DNA from: Methylobacterium currus
Lineage (GTDB): Bacteria; Pseudomonadota; Alphaproteobacteria; Rhizobiales; Beijerinckiaceae
Direction of reading: 5' to 3'
Length of the DNA: 64,000 nt
Assembly (NCBI RefSeq): GCF_003058325.1
Contig: NZ_CP028843.1
Coordinates: 1,231,501-1,295,500, forward strand
A program made the translations under genes and the position numbers. Positions 46,532 through 54,467 of this stretch are shown here, piece by piece (position 1 is the first letter of the stretch; every line of letters starts with the position of its first letter). Below the pieces are notes generated by a model, which ran no database searches, was not told where the DNA came from, and was given only the letters and a program-made list of their open reading frames with translations.

Positions 46532-47220
46532 GTGCGCTGGTTGGGCCTCGGGGCCGGGACGAGCCCCCACACGGGAGCCCGCCCCATCGCCGCGACGCCC
46601 TCCGACACCGATGCCCTGCCGAACGGGCCGCTCGACGACCGCGCGGTGCATGTCTGCGTCGACATGCAGAACCTGTCCGCCCGCAAGACCGCCTGGCACA
46701 CGCCCTGGATGGGCCGGGTGCTGCCGCGGGTGCTGCACCTCGCAGACGCGGTGCCGGAGCGCACGCTGTTCACCCACTTCGTCCCGGCGCAAGCCCCCGG
46801 CGAGGGGCGGGGCTGCTGGAAGCGCGACTGGGAGCGCTGGGCCGAGATGACGGTGGAGCGGCTCGGGCCGGAGATGGCCGAGCTGGTGCCGGATCTCGCG
46901 GCGCTGACGCCTCCGGCTGAGGTCGTCGACAAGACCGTCAACTCGCCCTGGATGGAGACGGACCTGGAGGGCGCCCTGCAGGCGCGCCAAGCCGGGACCT
47001 GGTGATCACCGGGGGCGAGACCGATGTCTGCGTGCTCGCGACCGTGCTCGGCGCGGTCGATCGCGTCGTGCTCGCCACCGACGCGGTCCGCTCCTCCTCG
47101 GATGAGACCCACGACGGCATGATGACGCTCTATCGGCAACGCTTCGGCCAGCAACTCAAAGTGGCGATGACCGATCAGATCCTGCACAATTGGAATTACT
47201 CGCAGACGCCGGCACGATGA
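46532..47220 (+). pseudogene. Frameshifted isochorismatase-like cysteine hydrolase
   Basis: The first frame (46532-47005) carries the catalytic Asp (CVDMQNL) and Lys (DKTVNSPWMETDL). The second (47002-47220) carries the catalytic Cys (GETDVCVLATVLGAVD) and the typical end SSSDETHDGMMTLYRQRFG. They are parts of one family protein: near 46997-47000 the sequence reads GGGACCTGGTGATC where ACCCTGGTG would keep frame, so one C appears deleted. Three residues are also missing after AVDR relative to the usual AVDRGYRVVL. Either a pseudogene or a sequencing error. Confidence 0.8.
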
Positions 47221-47445
47221 TGCAGCGCACCAGCGCGTTTCTCGTCGGTATCGGCACCTTATCGCATGTCGTTCCGCGGTTCCCGGCTCGCACGTTTTCG
47301 TGATGATGGAACGTTCTGTGGGTCTCGACCTAGGGTCATGGCCGAGATTGCGGTGGCGCCCGGCATCGGAGGCTGACATAGTCTCGGCCAAATCAGCCGT
47401 TAGCGAATGGACGCCATGGCAGCCCCTGCGAGCGGAGGCGATCCG

Positions 47446-47667
47446 ATGCGAAGCTACAACTTGTTCTGCCTGAAGGGGTTCGACGGCCTGGTCTGCGCGG
47501 TGCCGGAAGATTACGCCGTGCCGGCCTTCGTCACCGAGGCGCGCTGGGCCTTCGGCGGCAAGCTCGACGGCAGCATGCCCGAGCCCACCGGCTTCGACGG
47601 CGCCGCCGCCGCGACCGCGGTGCGCTTCAACGGCTTCTACCTCTTCCAGAGCATGGCCCAGGGCTGA
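47446..47667 (+). CDS. Small hypothetical protein
   Basis: 73 aa from MRSYNLFCLKGFDGLVCAVP. An AGCGGAGG ribosome site with good spacing picks this ATG over one 13 codons upstream. No signal peptide or membrane helix; compact alternation of aromatic and hydrophobic residues with FLKG/YLFQ ends suggests a small folded domain. I do not recognise a family. Confidence 0.6.
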   Translation: MRSYNLFCLKGFDGLVCAVPEDYAVPAFVTEARWAFGGKLDGSMPEPTGFDGAAAATAVRFNGFYLFQSMAQG

Positions 47668-47804
47668 CAGGCTGTGCGGGCCGGAACGTCCCGTGTCCTG
47701 CACGAGGACCCGTCCGACTCCGAGATCCCGGCGAGCATTCCTTAAGGTCGGCGGGGCATGATCGCGGCATCCGAAACCCGCGAGGCCGAACGGGGCTGGC
47801 CGCC

Positions 47805-48200
47805 ATGTCCGACATGTCCGAGTTGCGCAGGGAGACCCGCCTGCGGACGTTCCTGAAGGGGCGCATCGTCTTCAACAACGGCAATTCCAGCATGGATTGC
47901 CTGGTCCGGGACATCTCCGCCTCCGGCGCGCGGCTGATGCTCAGCCAGACCGCGACGCTGCCAGACGGCTTCGACCTCGTCATCCCGGCCAAGGACCGCA
48001 CCCACAAGGCGACTTTGCGCTGGCGCAAGGCCGACAGCGTCGGGGTGACCTTCGCGGAGGAGGCGGTGCGGCCGCCGAGCGCGCCGGACGCGACGCCGGC
48101 GGTGCTGCTCGCCCGCATCCGCGAACTGGAGGCCGAGAACGCCTCCCTGCGCCACCAGCTGAAGGAGGCGGAGGCGGTGGTCCTCGGTCGCGGCCTCTGA
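47805..48200 (+). CDS. PilZ-domain protein
   Basis: 131 aa. RRETRLRTFLKGRIVF (RxxxR box) and CLVRDISASGARLML (DxSxxG box) form the c-di-GMP-binding PilZ motif, followed by a beta-barrel (KATLRWRKADSVGVTF). The last 30 residues (LLARIRELEAENASLRHQLK) are a coiled coil, implying dimerisation. It probably senses c-di-GMP in motility or surface control. Confidence 0.88.
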   Translation: MSDMSELRRETRLRTFLKGRIVFNNGNSSMDCLVRDISASGARLMLSQTATLPDGFDLVIPAKDRTHKATLRWRKADSVGVTFAEEAVRPPSAPDATPAVLLARIRELEAENASLRHQLKEAEAVVLGRGL

Positions 48201-48204
48201 AGCT

Positions 48205-48280
48205 TCATTCGATCGGGTTGCGATCGGATGATGCTCTCGATCCTTGATTTTGGCATATTGTCTGCAACGAACCGAAAACC
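48205..48280 (-). repeat. Dispersed intergenic repeat, copy 2 (inverted relative to copy 1)
   Basis: On the minus strand it begins GGTTTTCGGTTCGTTGCAG and ends near CGATCGAATGAAGC. It aligns over about 75 bp with 29636-29710. Confidence 0.75.
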
Positions 48281-48355
48281 TGAAAAGCGCCAGTCTGCCA
48301 ACGTAAGTCTGTTTGGGACCCGGCTCTGCGTGGAGCGTGGCCTCCAGAAAGGACG

Positions 48356-48387
48356 AAGGGCCACCCCGTCGCCAGGGCGGCCCTTCC
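48356..48387 (-). terminator. Hairpin following the 23-codon ORF
   Basis: GAAGGGCC and GGCCCTTC arms with inner GGG/CCC pairs; on the minus strand it is followed by GTCCTTTCT. It lies 70 bp after the small ORF and could end its transcript. Confidence 0.6.
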
Positions 48388-48456
48388 ATTGCCGAACCGC
48401 GGTCCGACGGGTCGATCTGTCAGGATCTCACCGATCCTGGACTGTTCGTCGTACGC

Positions 48457-48528
48457 TCAGGCCGTGAAGCCGGAGGCGACGATCCAGGTCCGGCGCGCAG
48501 ACGACCGCGGCTGATGACAATGAGACAC
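48457..48528 (-). CDS. 23-codon ORF with a maximal Shine-Dalgarno sequence
   Basis: GTG start, 23 codons, TGA. The peptide starts MSHCHQPRSSARR and ends in a short hydrophobic tail (WIVASGFTA). The only support for translation is the ribosome-binding site GAAAGGAGGTGATCC ending 1 base before the GTG, with GGAGG spaced 7 bases from the start. The 465-bp gap that contains it has no other gene. It might be a leader peptide, a tiny protein, or an untranslated anti-SD-pairing RNA. Confidence 0.4.
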   Translation of the reverse strand: MSHCHQPRSSARRTWIVASGFTA

Positions 48529-48529
48529 T

Positions 48530-48544
48530 GGATCACCTCCTTTC
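48530..48544 (-). promoter_or_regulatory. Extended Shine-Dalgarno sequence complementary to the 16S rRNA 3' end
   Basis: GAAAGGAGGTGATCC on the minus strand. On the plus strand 48528-48544 reads CTGGATCACCTCCTTTC, identical to the conserved end of bacterial 16S rRNA. Confidence 0.75.
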
Positions 48545-48665
48545 CTGTTGTTGTCGATGGTCCGAATGTAAGGGTTCATCGGCCTTACGCAATCCATTGG
48601 AGGCGCGGCGAAGGGTCCGCGGCTTCGCATCTTGACCTCGGCCTTCCGCCGATCATCTCCCCCGC

Positions 48666-49727
48666 ATGAAGAACCGTGGCTTCCTCAAGCTCGCCAGCGC
48701 CATGACGGTGATGACGCTCGGCGGCGTCGGCTACGCCGCCCACCGGCGCAGCCGCAATCCCTATTACCGGGGCCCGGCCAGCGACCATTTCGACGGCGTG
48801 CGGTTCTTCTCGCCGGGCCAGCCCCAGGACAAGGCCGCGGCCGAATTGGCGCGCTGGCAGCTCGGCGGCGGCCGGGAGGCCTGGCCGGCGCGCGTCCCGA
48901 GCCCGTTCCCGCAGGACACGCCGCCCGAGCGGGTCGAGGGCCTGCGGGTCGTCCATATCGGGCATGCCAGCCTGCTGATCCAGGTCGCCGGCCGCAACAT
49001 CCTGGTCGACCCGGTCTATGGCCGCCGCGCGAGCCCGGTGGGCTTCGCCGGGCCGAAGCGCGCCAACCCGCCGGGCGTCGCCTTCGGGGCGCTGCCGCCG
49101 ATCGACGCGGTGCTCATCACCCACAACCACTACGACCATCTCGACGGGCCGATCCTGGCCCGGCTCTGGGCCGAGCACGCGCCGACCTTCGTGGCGCCGC
49201 TCGGCAACGACGCGATCATCCGCGCCTACGACGCCACGGTCCCGGTCGAGACCCGGGACTGGGGCGGCTCGGTCGATCTCGGCGGCGGCCTCGCCGTGCA
49301 TCTGGTGCCCGCCTATCACTGGTCGGCACGGGGCGTGAACGACCGGCGCATGGCGCTCTGGTGCGCCTTCGTGCTCACCACCCCCTCGGGCGTGCTCTAT
49401 CATGTCGGCGATACCGGCTACGGCGACGGCGCGATCTTCCGGGCGGTGCGCGAGCGCTTCGGCCCGCCCCGCCTAGCCACCCTGCCGATCGGCGCCTACG
49501 AGCCGCGCTGGTTCATGCAGGCCCAGCACATGAACCCGGAGGAGGCGGTGCGGGCCTATCGGGAGGTCGGGGCGGAACAGGCGCTCGGCCATCACTGGGG
49601 CACGTTCCGGCTCACCAACGAGGGGGCGGACGAGCCGGCCGAGGCCTTGGGCGCGGCCCTGGCGGAGGCCGAGGTGCCGGCGGAACGGTTCCTGGCACTC
49701 AGGCCAGGGCAGGTCTGGGGCGGATAG
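48666..49727 (+). CDS. MBL-fold metallohydrolase (NAPE-PLD/UlaG-like)
   Basis: 353 aa. An N-terminal membrane anchor or signal (LASAMTVMTLGGVGYAA) is followed by the MBL core: VVHIGHASLLIQ, LVDPVYG, the zinc motif THNHYDHLD, YHVGDTGYGD and PIGAYEPRWFM, with HHWGTF at the end. The pattern matches N-acyl-phosphatidylethanolamine phospholipase D-like hydrolases. Probably membrane-attached on the periplasmic side; substrate unknown. Confidence 0.87.
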   Translation: MKNRGFLKLASAMTVMTLGGVGYAAHRRSRNPYYRGPASDHFDGVRFFSPGQPQDKAAAELARWQLGGGREAWPARVPSPFPQDTPPERVEGLRVVHIGHASLLIQVAGRNILVDPVYGRRASPVGFAGPKRANPPGVAFGALPPIDAVLITHNHYDHLDGPILARLWAEHAPTFVAPLGNDAIIRAYDATVPVETRDWGGSVDLGGGLAVHLVPAYHWSARGVNDRRMALWCAFVLTTPSGVLYHVGDTGYGDGAIFRAVRERFGPPRLATLPIGAYEPRWFMQAQHMNPEEAVRAYREVGAEQALGHHWGTFRLTNEGADEPAEALGAALAEAEVPAERFLALRPGQVWGG

Positions 49728-49745
49728 GATCCGCCCCGACCGGAC

Positions 49746-51059
49746 TCAGAGGATGAACCGGCTCAGATCCGCGTTCTGCGCCAGGCTCTCGACCCGGTCG
49801 CGGACGTAAGCCGCATCGATCGTCACCGTCTCGCCCGAGCGGTCGGGCGCCGTGAAGGACACGTCGTCGAGCACCCGCTCCAGCACCGTCTGGAGCCGGC
49901 GCGCGCCGATATTCTCGACCGAGGAATTCACGTCGACGGCGACGCGGGCGAGCGCGTCGATCGCATCGTCGGTGAAGTCGATCGTCACGCCCTCCGTCGC
50001 CATCAGGGCGACCGCCTGCTTGGTCAGGCTCGCCTCGGTCTCGGTCAGGATGCGGCGGAAATCGTCGACGGTCAGCGGGCTCAGCTCGACCCGGATTGGC
50101 AGGCGTCCCTGAAGCTCCGGCAGAAGGTCGGAGGGTTTCGAGACGTGGAAGGCGCCGCTGGCGATGAACAGGATATGGTCGGTCTTCACCGGCCCGTGCT
50201 TGGTGGCCACGGTAGTGCCCTCGATCAAGGGCAGCAAGTCGCGCTGCACGCCCTCGCGCGAGACGTCAGCACCGGAGCGGCCTTCCCGGGCGCAGATCTT
50301 GTCGATCTCGTCGAGGAAGACGATGCCGTTGTCCTGCACGTCGCGCAGGGCCTCCTGCACCACGCTGTCCTGGTCGAGGAGCTTGTCGGATTCCTCGCTG
50401 ATGAGCGGCGCGTAGGCGTCGCGGACGGTCATCCGCCGCGGCTTGCCCTTCTGGTTGCCGAGCGCCTTGCCGAGCATGTCGCCGAGGTTGATCGCCCCCA
50501 TGGCGGCGCCGGGCATGCCCGGGATCTCGAACATCGGCATGCCTTGCGGCGCGCCGGCCGCCAGTTCCAGCTCGATCTCCTTGTCGTCGAGCTCCCCGGC
50601 CCGCAGGCGCTTGCGGAACGCGTCGCGGGTGGGCTGGCTCGCAGTCGGGCCGACGAGGGCGTCGAGGACGCGGGCCTCGGCCGCGGCCTCCGCCTTGGCC
50701 TGGACGCCCCGGCGCTTCTCGTCGCGCTTGAGGCCGATGCCGACCTCGACGAGGTCACGCACGATCTGCTCGACGTCGCGGCCGACATAGCCCACTTCGG
50801 TGAATTTCGTCGCCTCGACCTTCAGGAACGGCGCGCCGGCGAGCCGCGCCAGGCGGCGCGAGATCTCGGTCTTGCCGCAGCCGGTCGGGCCGATCATCAG
50901 GATGTTCTTGGGGGCCACCTCCTCGCGGAGCGGACCCTGGAGCTGCTGGCGGCGCCAGCGGTTGCGCAGCGCGATCGCGACCGCGCGCTTCGCGTCGCCC
51001 TGGCCGACGATGTAGCGGTCGAGCTCGGAGACGATTTCGCGGGGGGAAAAGGTGGTCAT
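49746..51059 (-). CDS. hslU: HslUV protease ATPase subunit
   Basis: 437 aa. [20 protein letters not shown] at the start, Walker [18 protein letters not shown], pore motif GYVGRD, Walker [12 protein letters not shown], and the C-terminal hydrophobic tail NADLSRFIL that docks into HslV. AAA+ unfoldase of the heat-shock protease. Downstream of hslV in one unit (60 bp). Confidence 0.97.
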   Translation of the reverse strand: MTTFSPREIVSELDRYIVGQGDAKRAVAIALRNRWRRQQLQGPLREEVAPKNILMIGPTGCGKTEISRRLARLAGAPFLKVEATKFTEVGYVGRDVEQIVRDLVEVGIGLKRDEKRRGVQAKAEAAAEARVLDALVGPTASQPTRDAFRKRLRAGELDDKEIELELAAGAPQGMPMFEIPGMPGAAMGAINLGDMLGKALGNQKGKPRRMTVRDAYAPLISEESDKLLDQDSVVQEALRDVQDNGIVFLDEIDKICAREGRSGADVSREGVQRDLLPLIEGTTVATKHGPVKTDHILFIASGAFHVSKPSDLLPELQGRLPIRVELSPLTVDDFRRILTETEASLTKQAVALMATEGVTIDFTDDAIDALARVAVDVNSSVENIGARRLQTVLERVLDDVSFTAPDRSGETVTIDAAYVRDRVESLAQNADLSRFIL

Positions 51060-51119
51060 GGGATGCTTTGCCGGGGCTCTCGGCCGAATGTCGGGGTGAG
51101 GGAAGGGTGGGGGCCGCCG

Positions 51120-51650
51120 TCAGGCGGCGTCCAGGCTCTCGATCACCAGGTTGCCGTTGGTGTAGACGCAGATCTCGGCGGCGATCCGCATGGCGCGGCG
51201 CACGATCGCCTCGGCGTCGAGGTCCTGCTCCTCCAGCGCCCGCGCGGCGGCGAGCGCGTAGTTGCCGCCCGAGCCGATCGCCATCACGCCGCCCTCGGGC
51301 TCCAGCACGTCGCCGGCGCCCGAGAGGAGCAGGCTCACATCCTTGTCGGCCACCAGCATCATCGCCTCGAGGCGGCGCAGGTAGCGGTCGGTGCGCCAGT
51401 CCTTGGTCAGCTCGACGCAGGCCCGGGTCAGCTGGCCCGGATACTGTTCGAGCTTGGCCTCCAGCCGCTCGAACAGCGTGAAGGCGTCGGCGGTGGCGCC
51501 GGCGAAGCCCCCGATCACCGAACCCTTGGCCAGCCGCCGGACCTTGCGGGCATTGCCCTTGACGATGGTCTGGCCGAGGCTGACCTGCCCGTCGCCCCCG
51601 ATCACCACCCGGCCGCCCTTGCGCACCATCAGGATCGTCGTCGCATGCAT
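51120..51650 (-). CDS. hslV: HslUV protease proteolytic subunit
   Basis: 176 aa from [13 protein letters not shown]. The N-terminal threonine nucleophile is in [34 protein letters not shown] and [16 protein letters not shown] are conserved. A TTG at 51682 gives a version with 11 more N-terminal residues, as in other alphaproteobacteria; both need processing to expose Thr. The 322-bp gap upstream to 51972 holds the promoters of hslVU and of the divergent kinase gene; I could not identify a heat-shock promoter with confidence. Confidence 0.95.
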   Translation of the reverse strand: MHATTILMVRKGGRVVIGGDGQVSLGQTIVKGNARKVRRLAKGSVIGGFAGATADAFTLFERLEAKLEQYPGQLTRACVELTKDWRTDRYLRRLEAMMLVADKDVSLLLSGAGDVLEPEGGVMAIGSGGNYALAAARALEEQDLDAEAIVRRAMRIAAEICVYTNGNLVIESLDAA

Positions 51651-51972
51651 GCGGGGGGCGCCCCCCGCGTCGTCGTTGGCCAAGGATATCTCTCCGGGCA
51701 GGCTGTCTTTGTCGTGCTGCGGCGTAGGTGGGGGTTGGTGGGGCATTCGTCCAGCGGGGCGTGGGCGGCGATGGCGATCCGGACACCGGCCGCCTGCCTG
51801 ACGCCGGGTGACGTGCTTTGGTGCGGCGACACGCCGGGCCGCCGCGTCCCGCTCTCCGGTCAGGCTGCGCTTCGCTTCGTCGATGGGAGGACGGGCCTCG
51901 ATGACAGTCAGATGCAGGAGGTCGAGAATCAGCGGACCGCCGGTGAATGAGGGCCGCAAGGAGATCCCATTC

Positions 51973-52485
51973 ATGCTGATCGTGTTCGGTGGTCTGCCCG
52001 GGACGGGCAAGACGACGATCTCCCGAGGCGTCGCCCGCACCCTCGCGGCGACCCATCTGCGGGTCGACCTCATCGAGCAGGCGATCCGGGATTCGGGCGT
52101 GCCGGCGGACGCCGTGGGCGCGTCCGGCTACGCGGTGGCGCAGGCCCTCGCGGGCGCGAACTTGAGCGACGGGCGGGTCGTCGTGGCCGATTGCGTCAAC
52201 CCGGTCACGGCCAGCCGCGCGGGATGGCGGGCGGTGGCCGCCCGCGCCGCGGTGCGGCTGATCGAGGTCGAGGTGGTGTGCACGGATCCGCAAGAGCATC
52301 GCCGCCGCGTCGAGGGGCGGGTGTCGGACATTCCCAGCCTCGTCCTGCCCGCGTGGGAGGAGATCCTGCGCAGCGGCTACGAGCCGTGGGACCGGCCGCG
52401 CCTCGTCATCGACAGCGCGACCTCGTCGCCGTCGGAGGCGATTGCCGCCGCGCTGGCGGCCATGCCGTCAGATCTGCCGGTATGA
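51973..52485 (+). CDS. Small AAA/zeta-like P-loop kinase
   Basis: 170 aa. Walker [18 protein letters not shown] at the very N-terminus, [25 protein letters not shown] (Walker B-like), and a C-terminal [11 protein letters not shown]. It resembles the nucleotide/sugar kinase group (chloramphenicol phosphotransferase, zeta toxin, adenylylsulfate kinase-like). No antitoxin adjoins, but decayed modules follow. Substrate unknown. Confidence 0.75.
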   Translation: MLIVFGGLPGTGKTTISRGVARTLAATHLRVDLIEQAIRDSGVPADAVGASGYAVAQALAGANLSDGRVVVADCVNPVTASRAGWRAVAARAAVRLIEVEVVCTDPQEHRRRVEGRVSDIPSLVLPAWEEILRSGYEPWDRPRLVIDSATSSPSEAIAAALAAMPSDLPV

Positions 52486-52721
52486 TGGCTGCACGCAGGA
52501 GCCCGATCCCAGCCCGGCCTTCGCGACGAACGCTTCCAGGCGGCGGCTACGCCTCGGCCTCCCACGATGGCGATGATGTCTCGCCGGCTCGGTCCGCTTT
52601 CCAAGCCCTGGCGGACCAGCTTGCGCGGCTCTTCGATCGAATAGCCATGCGCGCATCGCCTTTCACCAAGGATCCCTCTCTCGCACGGGCTCACCGCATC
52701 AATCGGCTGGCGCACCATACC
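52486..52721. other. Gene-poor stretch with a possible antitoxin remnant
   Basis: No intact gene. On the minus strand a short frame reads RKLVRQGLESGPSRRD (about 52625-52580), reminiscent of the ParD/CopG-type antitoxin pattern LRxLVxEGLxSGPS, with neither a start nor a continuing domain. Weak. Confidence 0.3.
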
Positions 52722-53025
52722 TCATGTCAGAGGCACGGCGGTGATAAGCCGCCACGTCGATCCGTCCTGCAACTGCCAGAGACGGTTCCGACCTGCGGTC
52801 GGCGGCCGTCTGCCATCGCCATCGGCCCTTCGACGATCATCCTGCGGTAGGGTTCACCCCGGCGAGGCGCGACACGGACCGGGTATCGGTCGCATGGAAG
52901 ATGAGGGCTTCTGCCATCACCTCGGGACGGGAAAGATCGACGCCGAAGGCCAGGAAGAAACGCGCCTTTGAACCGCCTTTGGGATGGTCGACGTTCAGCA
53001 GGGAATGAACGATCTTGCTACCGGG
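52722..53025 (-). pseudogene. Frameshifted DUF6883 gene
   Basis: SKIVHSLLNVDHPKGGSKAR followed by FFLAFGVDLSRPEVMAEALI is a clear DUF6883 core. The frame then ends at a TGA (52837); MIVEGPMAMADGRRP continues in a second frame, and WQLQDGSTWRLITAVPLT finishes in a third. At least two indels. The first segment also lacks its usual start. Confidence 0.72.
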
Positions 53026-53309
53026 TACCTCAAGAGCCGGCGGCCAATCGTCCTTGCTCGAGGCACCGAGCGCCCGACACGCGCGAGATTGGCAGCCTTC
53101 ACCGTCGCGAGCGCACCCATCGGCTCTGGAAACTCCACGTCGTAGGCTTCACCCCCATTCCACACGGCGACGACCGTGCCATCGGTGCCCGTAGCGACCG
53201 TGTCCCCATCATCGGTCAGCACGTCGATCAGCACGCGCACGTCATCGAGTTCCCGAAGCAGGGCGCCGGGCTCGGCCTTCCGCAGGGTGTAGGATACCGC
53301 GATGGACAT
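52995..53309 (-). CDS. DUF4926-family protein, probably with an aberrant C-terminus
   Basis: 104 aa. ELDDVRVLIDVLTDDGDTVA, GTDGTVVAVWNGGEAYDVEF and LATVKAANLARV match DUF4926, a small SH3-like domain. The last 25 residues (SVPRARTIGRRLLRYPV and on) run into the decayed DUF6883 gene and are not family-like. DUF4926 and DUF6883 often sit side by side, and I suspect a two-gene module that has lost its partner. Confidence 0.65.
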   Translation of the reverse strand: MSIAVSYTLRKAEPGALLRELDDVRVLIDVLTDDGDTVATGTDGTVVAVWNGGEAYDVEFPEPMGALATVKAANLARVGRSVPRARTIGRRLLRYPVARSFIPC

Positions 53310-53363
53310 GCCGGCAAGTCCACCGAATGGGCGCGGATGTCGAAGGTGGGCCCGCGCCGCGCC

Positions 53364-54467
53364 CTACACCACCACCGTGATCGCCTCCGCCGCCCGGGTC
53401 AGCGCGGTGTAGAGCCAGCGCGCCCGGTGCTCGCGGAACGCGTAGGACTCGTCGAACAGCACGACCTTGTCCCATTGCGACCCCTGCGCCTTGTGCACGG
53501 TGAGCGCGTAGCCGTAGGTGAATTCCTCGGTCTCGCGCCGCAGGATCGCCGGCACCTCCTCGTCGCTGCCGGCGATCACCGAGCGCAAGACCCGGATATC
53601 CTGGGGCTTGCGCCGCAGCGCCGGATCGTCCTCCGGCACCACGTCGAGACGCACGAGGTCGGGGCGGGGGGCGGCGCGCAGGGCCTGGACGGTCCAGGTC
53701 GAGCCGTTGAGCAGGCCCTTGGTGCGGTCGTTGCGCAGGCAGACCAGCTTCTCGCCCACCGCCGGCATCGGGTCGGCATGGCCGATCAGCTCGCGGATGC
53801 GGCCGTTATAGAGCCGCCGCGTGCGGTTGAGGCCGACCAGCACCTGGTCGGCGGCGAGGACCGTTTCGGGGTCGATCTCGCGGCGGGGGATCACCCGGCT
53901 CTCGCCGTAGGCGCCGAAGTCCAGCCGCCCGCCCTCGCGCACAATCATGGCGAGGCGCACGATCGGGTTGTCGGCGGCCTGGCGGTGGACGTCCGTGAGC
54001 ATCACGTCGGGCTCGGCCTCGGTGAAGAAGCCGCCGCCCTTCACCGGCGGCAGCTGCGCCGGATCGCCCAGCACCAGGACCGGCGTGCCGAAGGAGAGGA
54101 GGTCGTTGCCGAGGTCACCGTCGACCATCGAGCATTCGTCGATGACGACGAGGGCCGCCTTGCTCACCGGCCCGGTGCGGTTGAGGGTGAAGGCCGGGCC
54201 GCCCTCGGAATCCTCGCGGGTGCGGTAGATCAGGCTGTGGATGGTCGAGGCGTCGGGGCAGCCGCGGGCGCGCATCACCGAGGCCGCCTTGCCCGTATAG
54301 GCGCAGAACAGCACCCCGCCCTCGACATCCTCGGCGAGGCGCCGGGCGAGGGTGGTCTTGCCGGTGCCGGCGAAGCCGAACAGGCGAAAGACCTGCGGGC
54401 TGCCGCGCTTCAGCCAGTCCGACACCGCCTTGAGCGCCGCCTCCTGCTGCGGACCGAGGCCGCTCAC
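53364..54467 (-). CDS. RecD-like/Dda-like ATP-dependent DNA helicase
   Basis: 367 aa from a GTG overlapping the antiporter stop (GTGA). Superfamily 1B motifs: I GFAGTGKTTLARRLA, Ia FCAYTGKAASVMRARG, II VVIDECSMVDGDL, III VLGDPAQLPPV, V FTYGYALTVHKAQGSQWDKV, VI WLYTALTRAAEAITVV. It lacks the N-terminal domains of full RecD2. It is likely a 5'-3' helicase in repair. Overlap with the antiporter gene is odd functionally but clear. Confidence 0.88.
   Translation of the reverse strand: MSGLGPQQEAALKAVSDWLKRGSPQVFRLFGFAGTGKTTLARRLAEDVEGGVLFCAYTGKAASVMRARGCPDASTIHSLIYRTREDSEGGPAFTLNRTGPVSKAALVVIDECSMVDGDLGNDLLSFGTPVLVLGDPAQLPPVKGGGFFTEAEPDVMLTDVHRQAADNPIVRLAMIVREGGRLDFGAYGESRVIPRREIDPETVLAADQVLVGLNRTRRLYNGRIRELIGHADPMPAVGEKLVCLRNDRTKGLLNGSTWTVQALRAAPRPDLVRLDVVPEDDPALRRKPQDIRVLRSVIAGSDEEVPAILRRETEEFTYGYALTVHKAQGSQWDKVVLFDESYAFREHRARWLYTALTRAAEAITVVV

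Noticed and set aside
48528..48544. A 16S rRNA gene end
   Set aside because: Only 17 bases match; the preceding conserved helix 45 sequence of 16S is absent, so it is not called as rRNA.
51651..51972. Heat-shock sigma factor promoter for hslVU
   Set aside because: No convincing CTTG-N17-CYTAT arrangement was seen on the minus strand.
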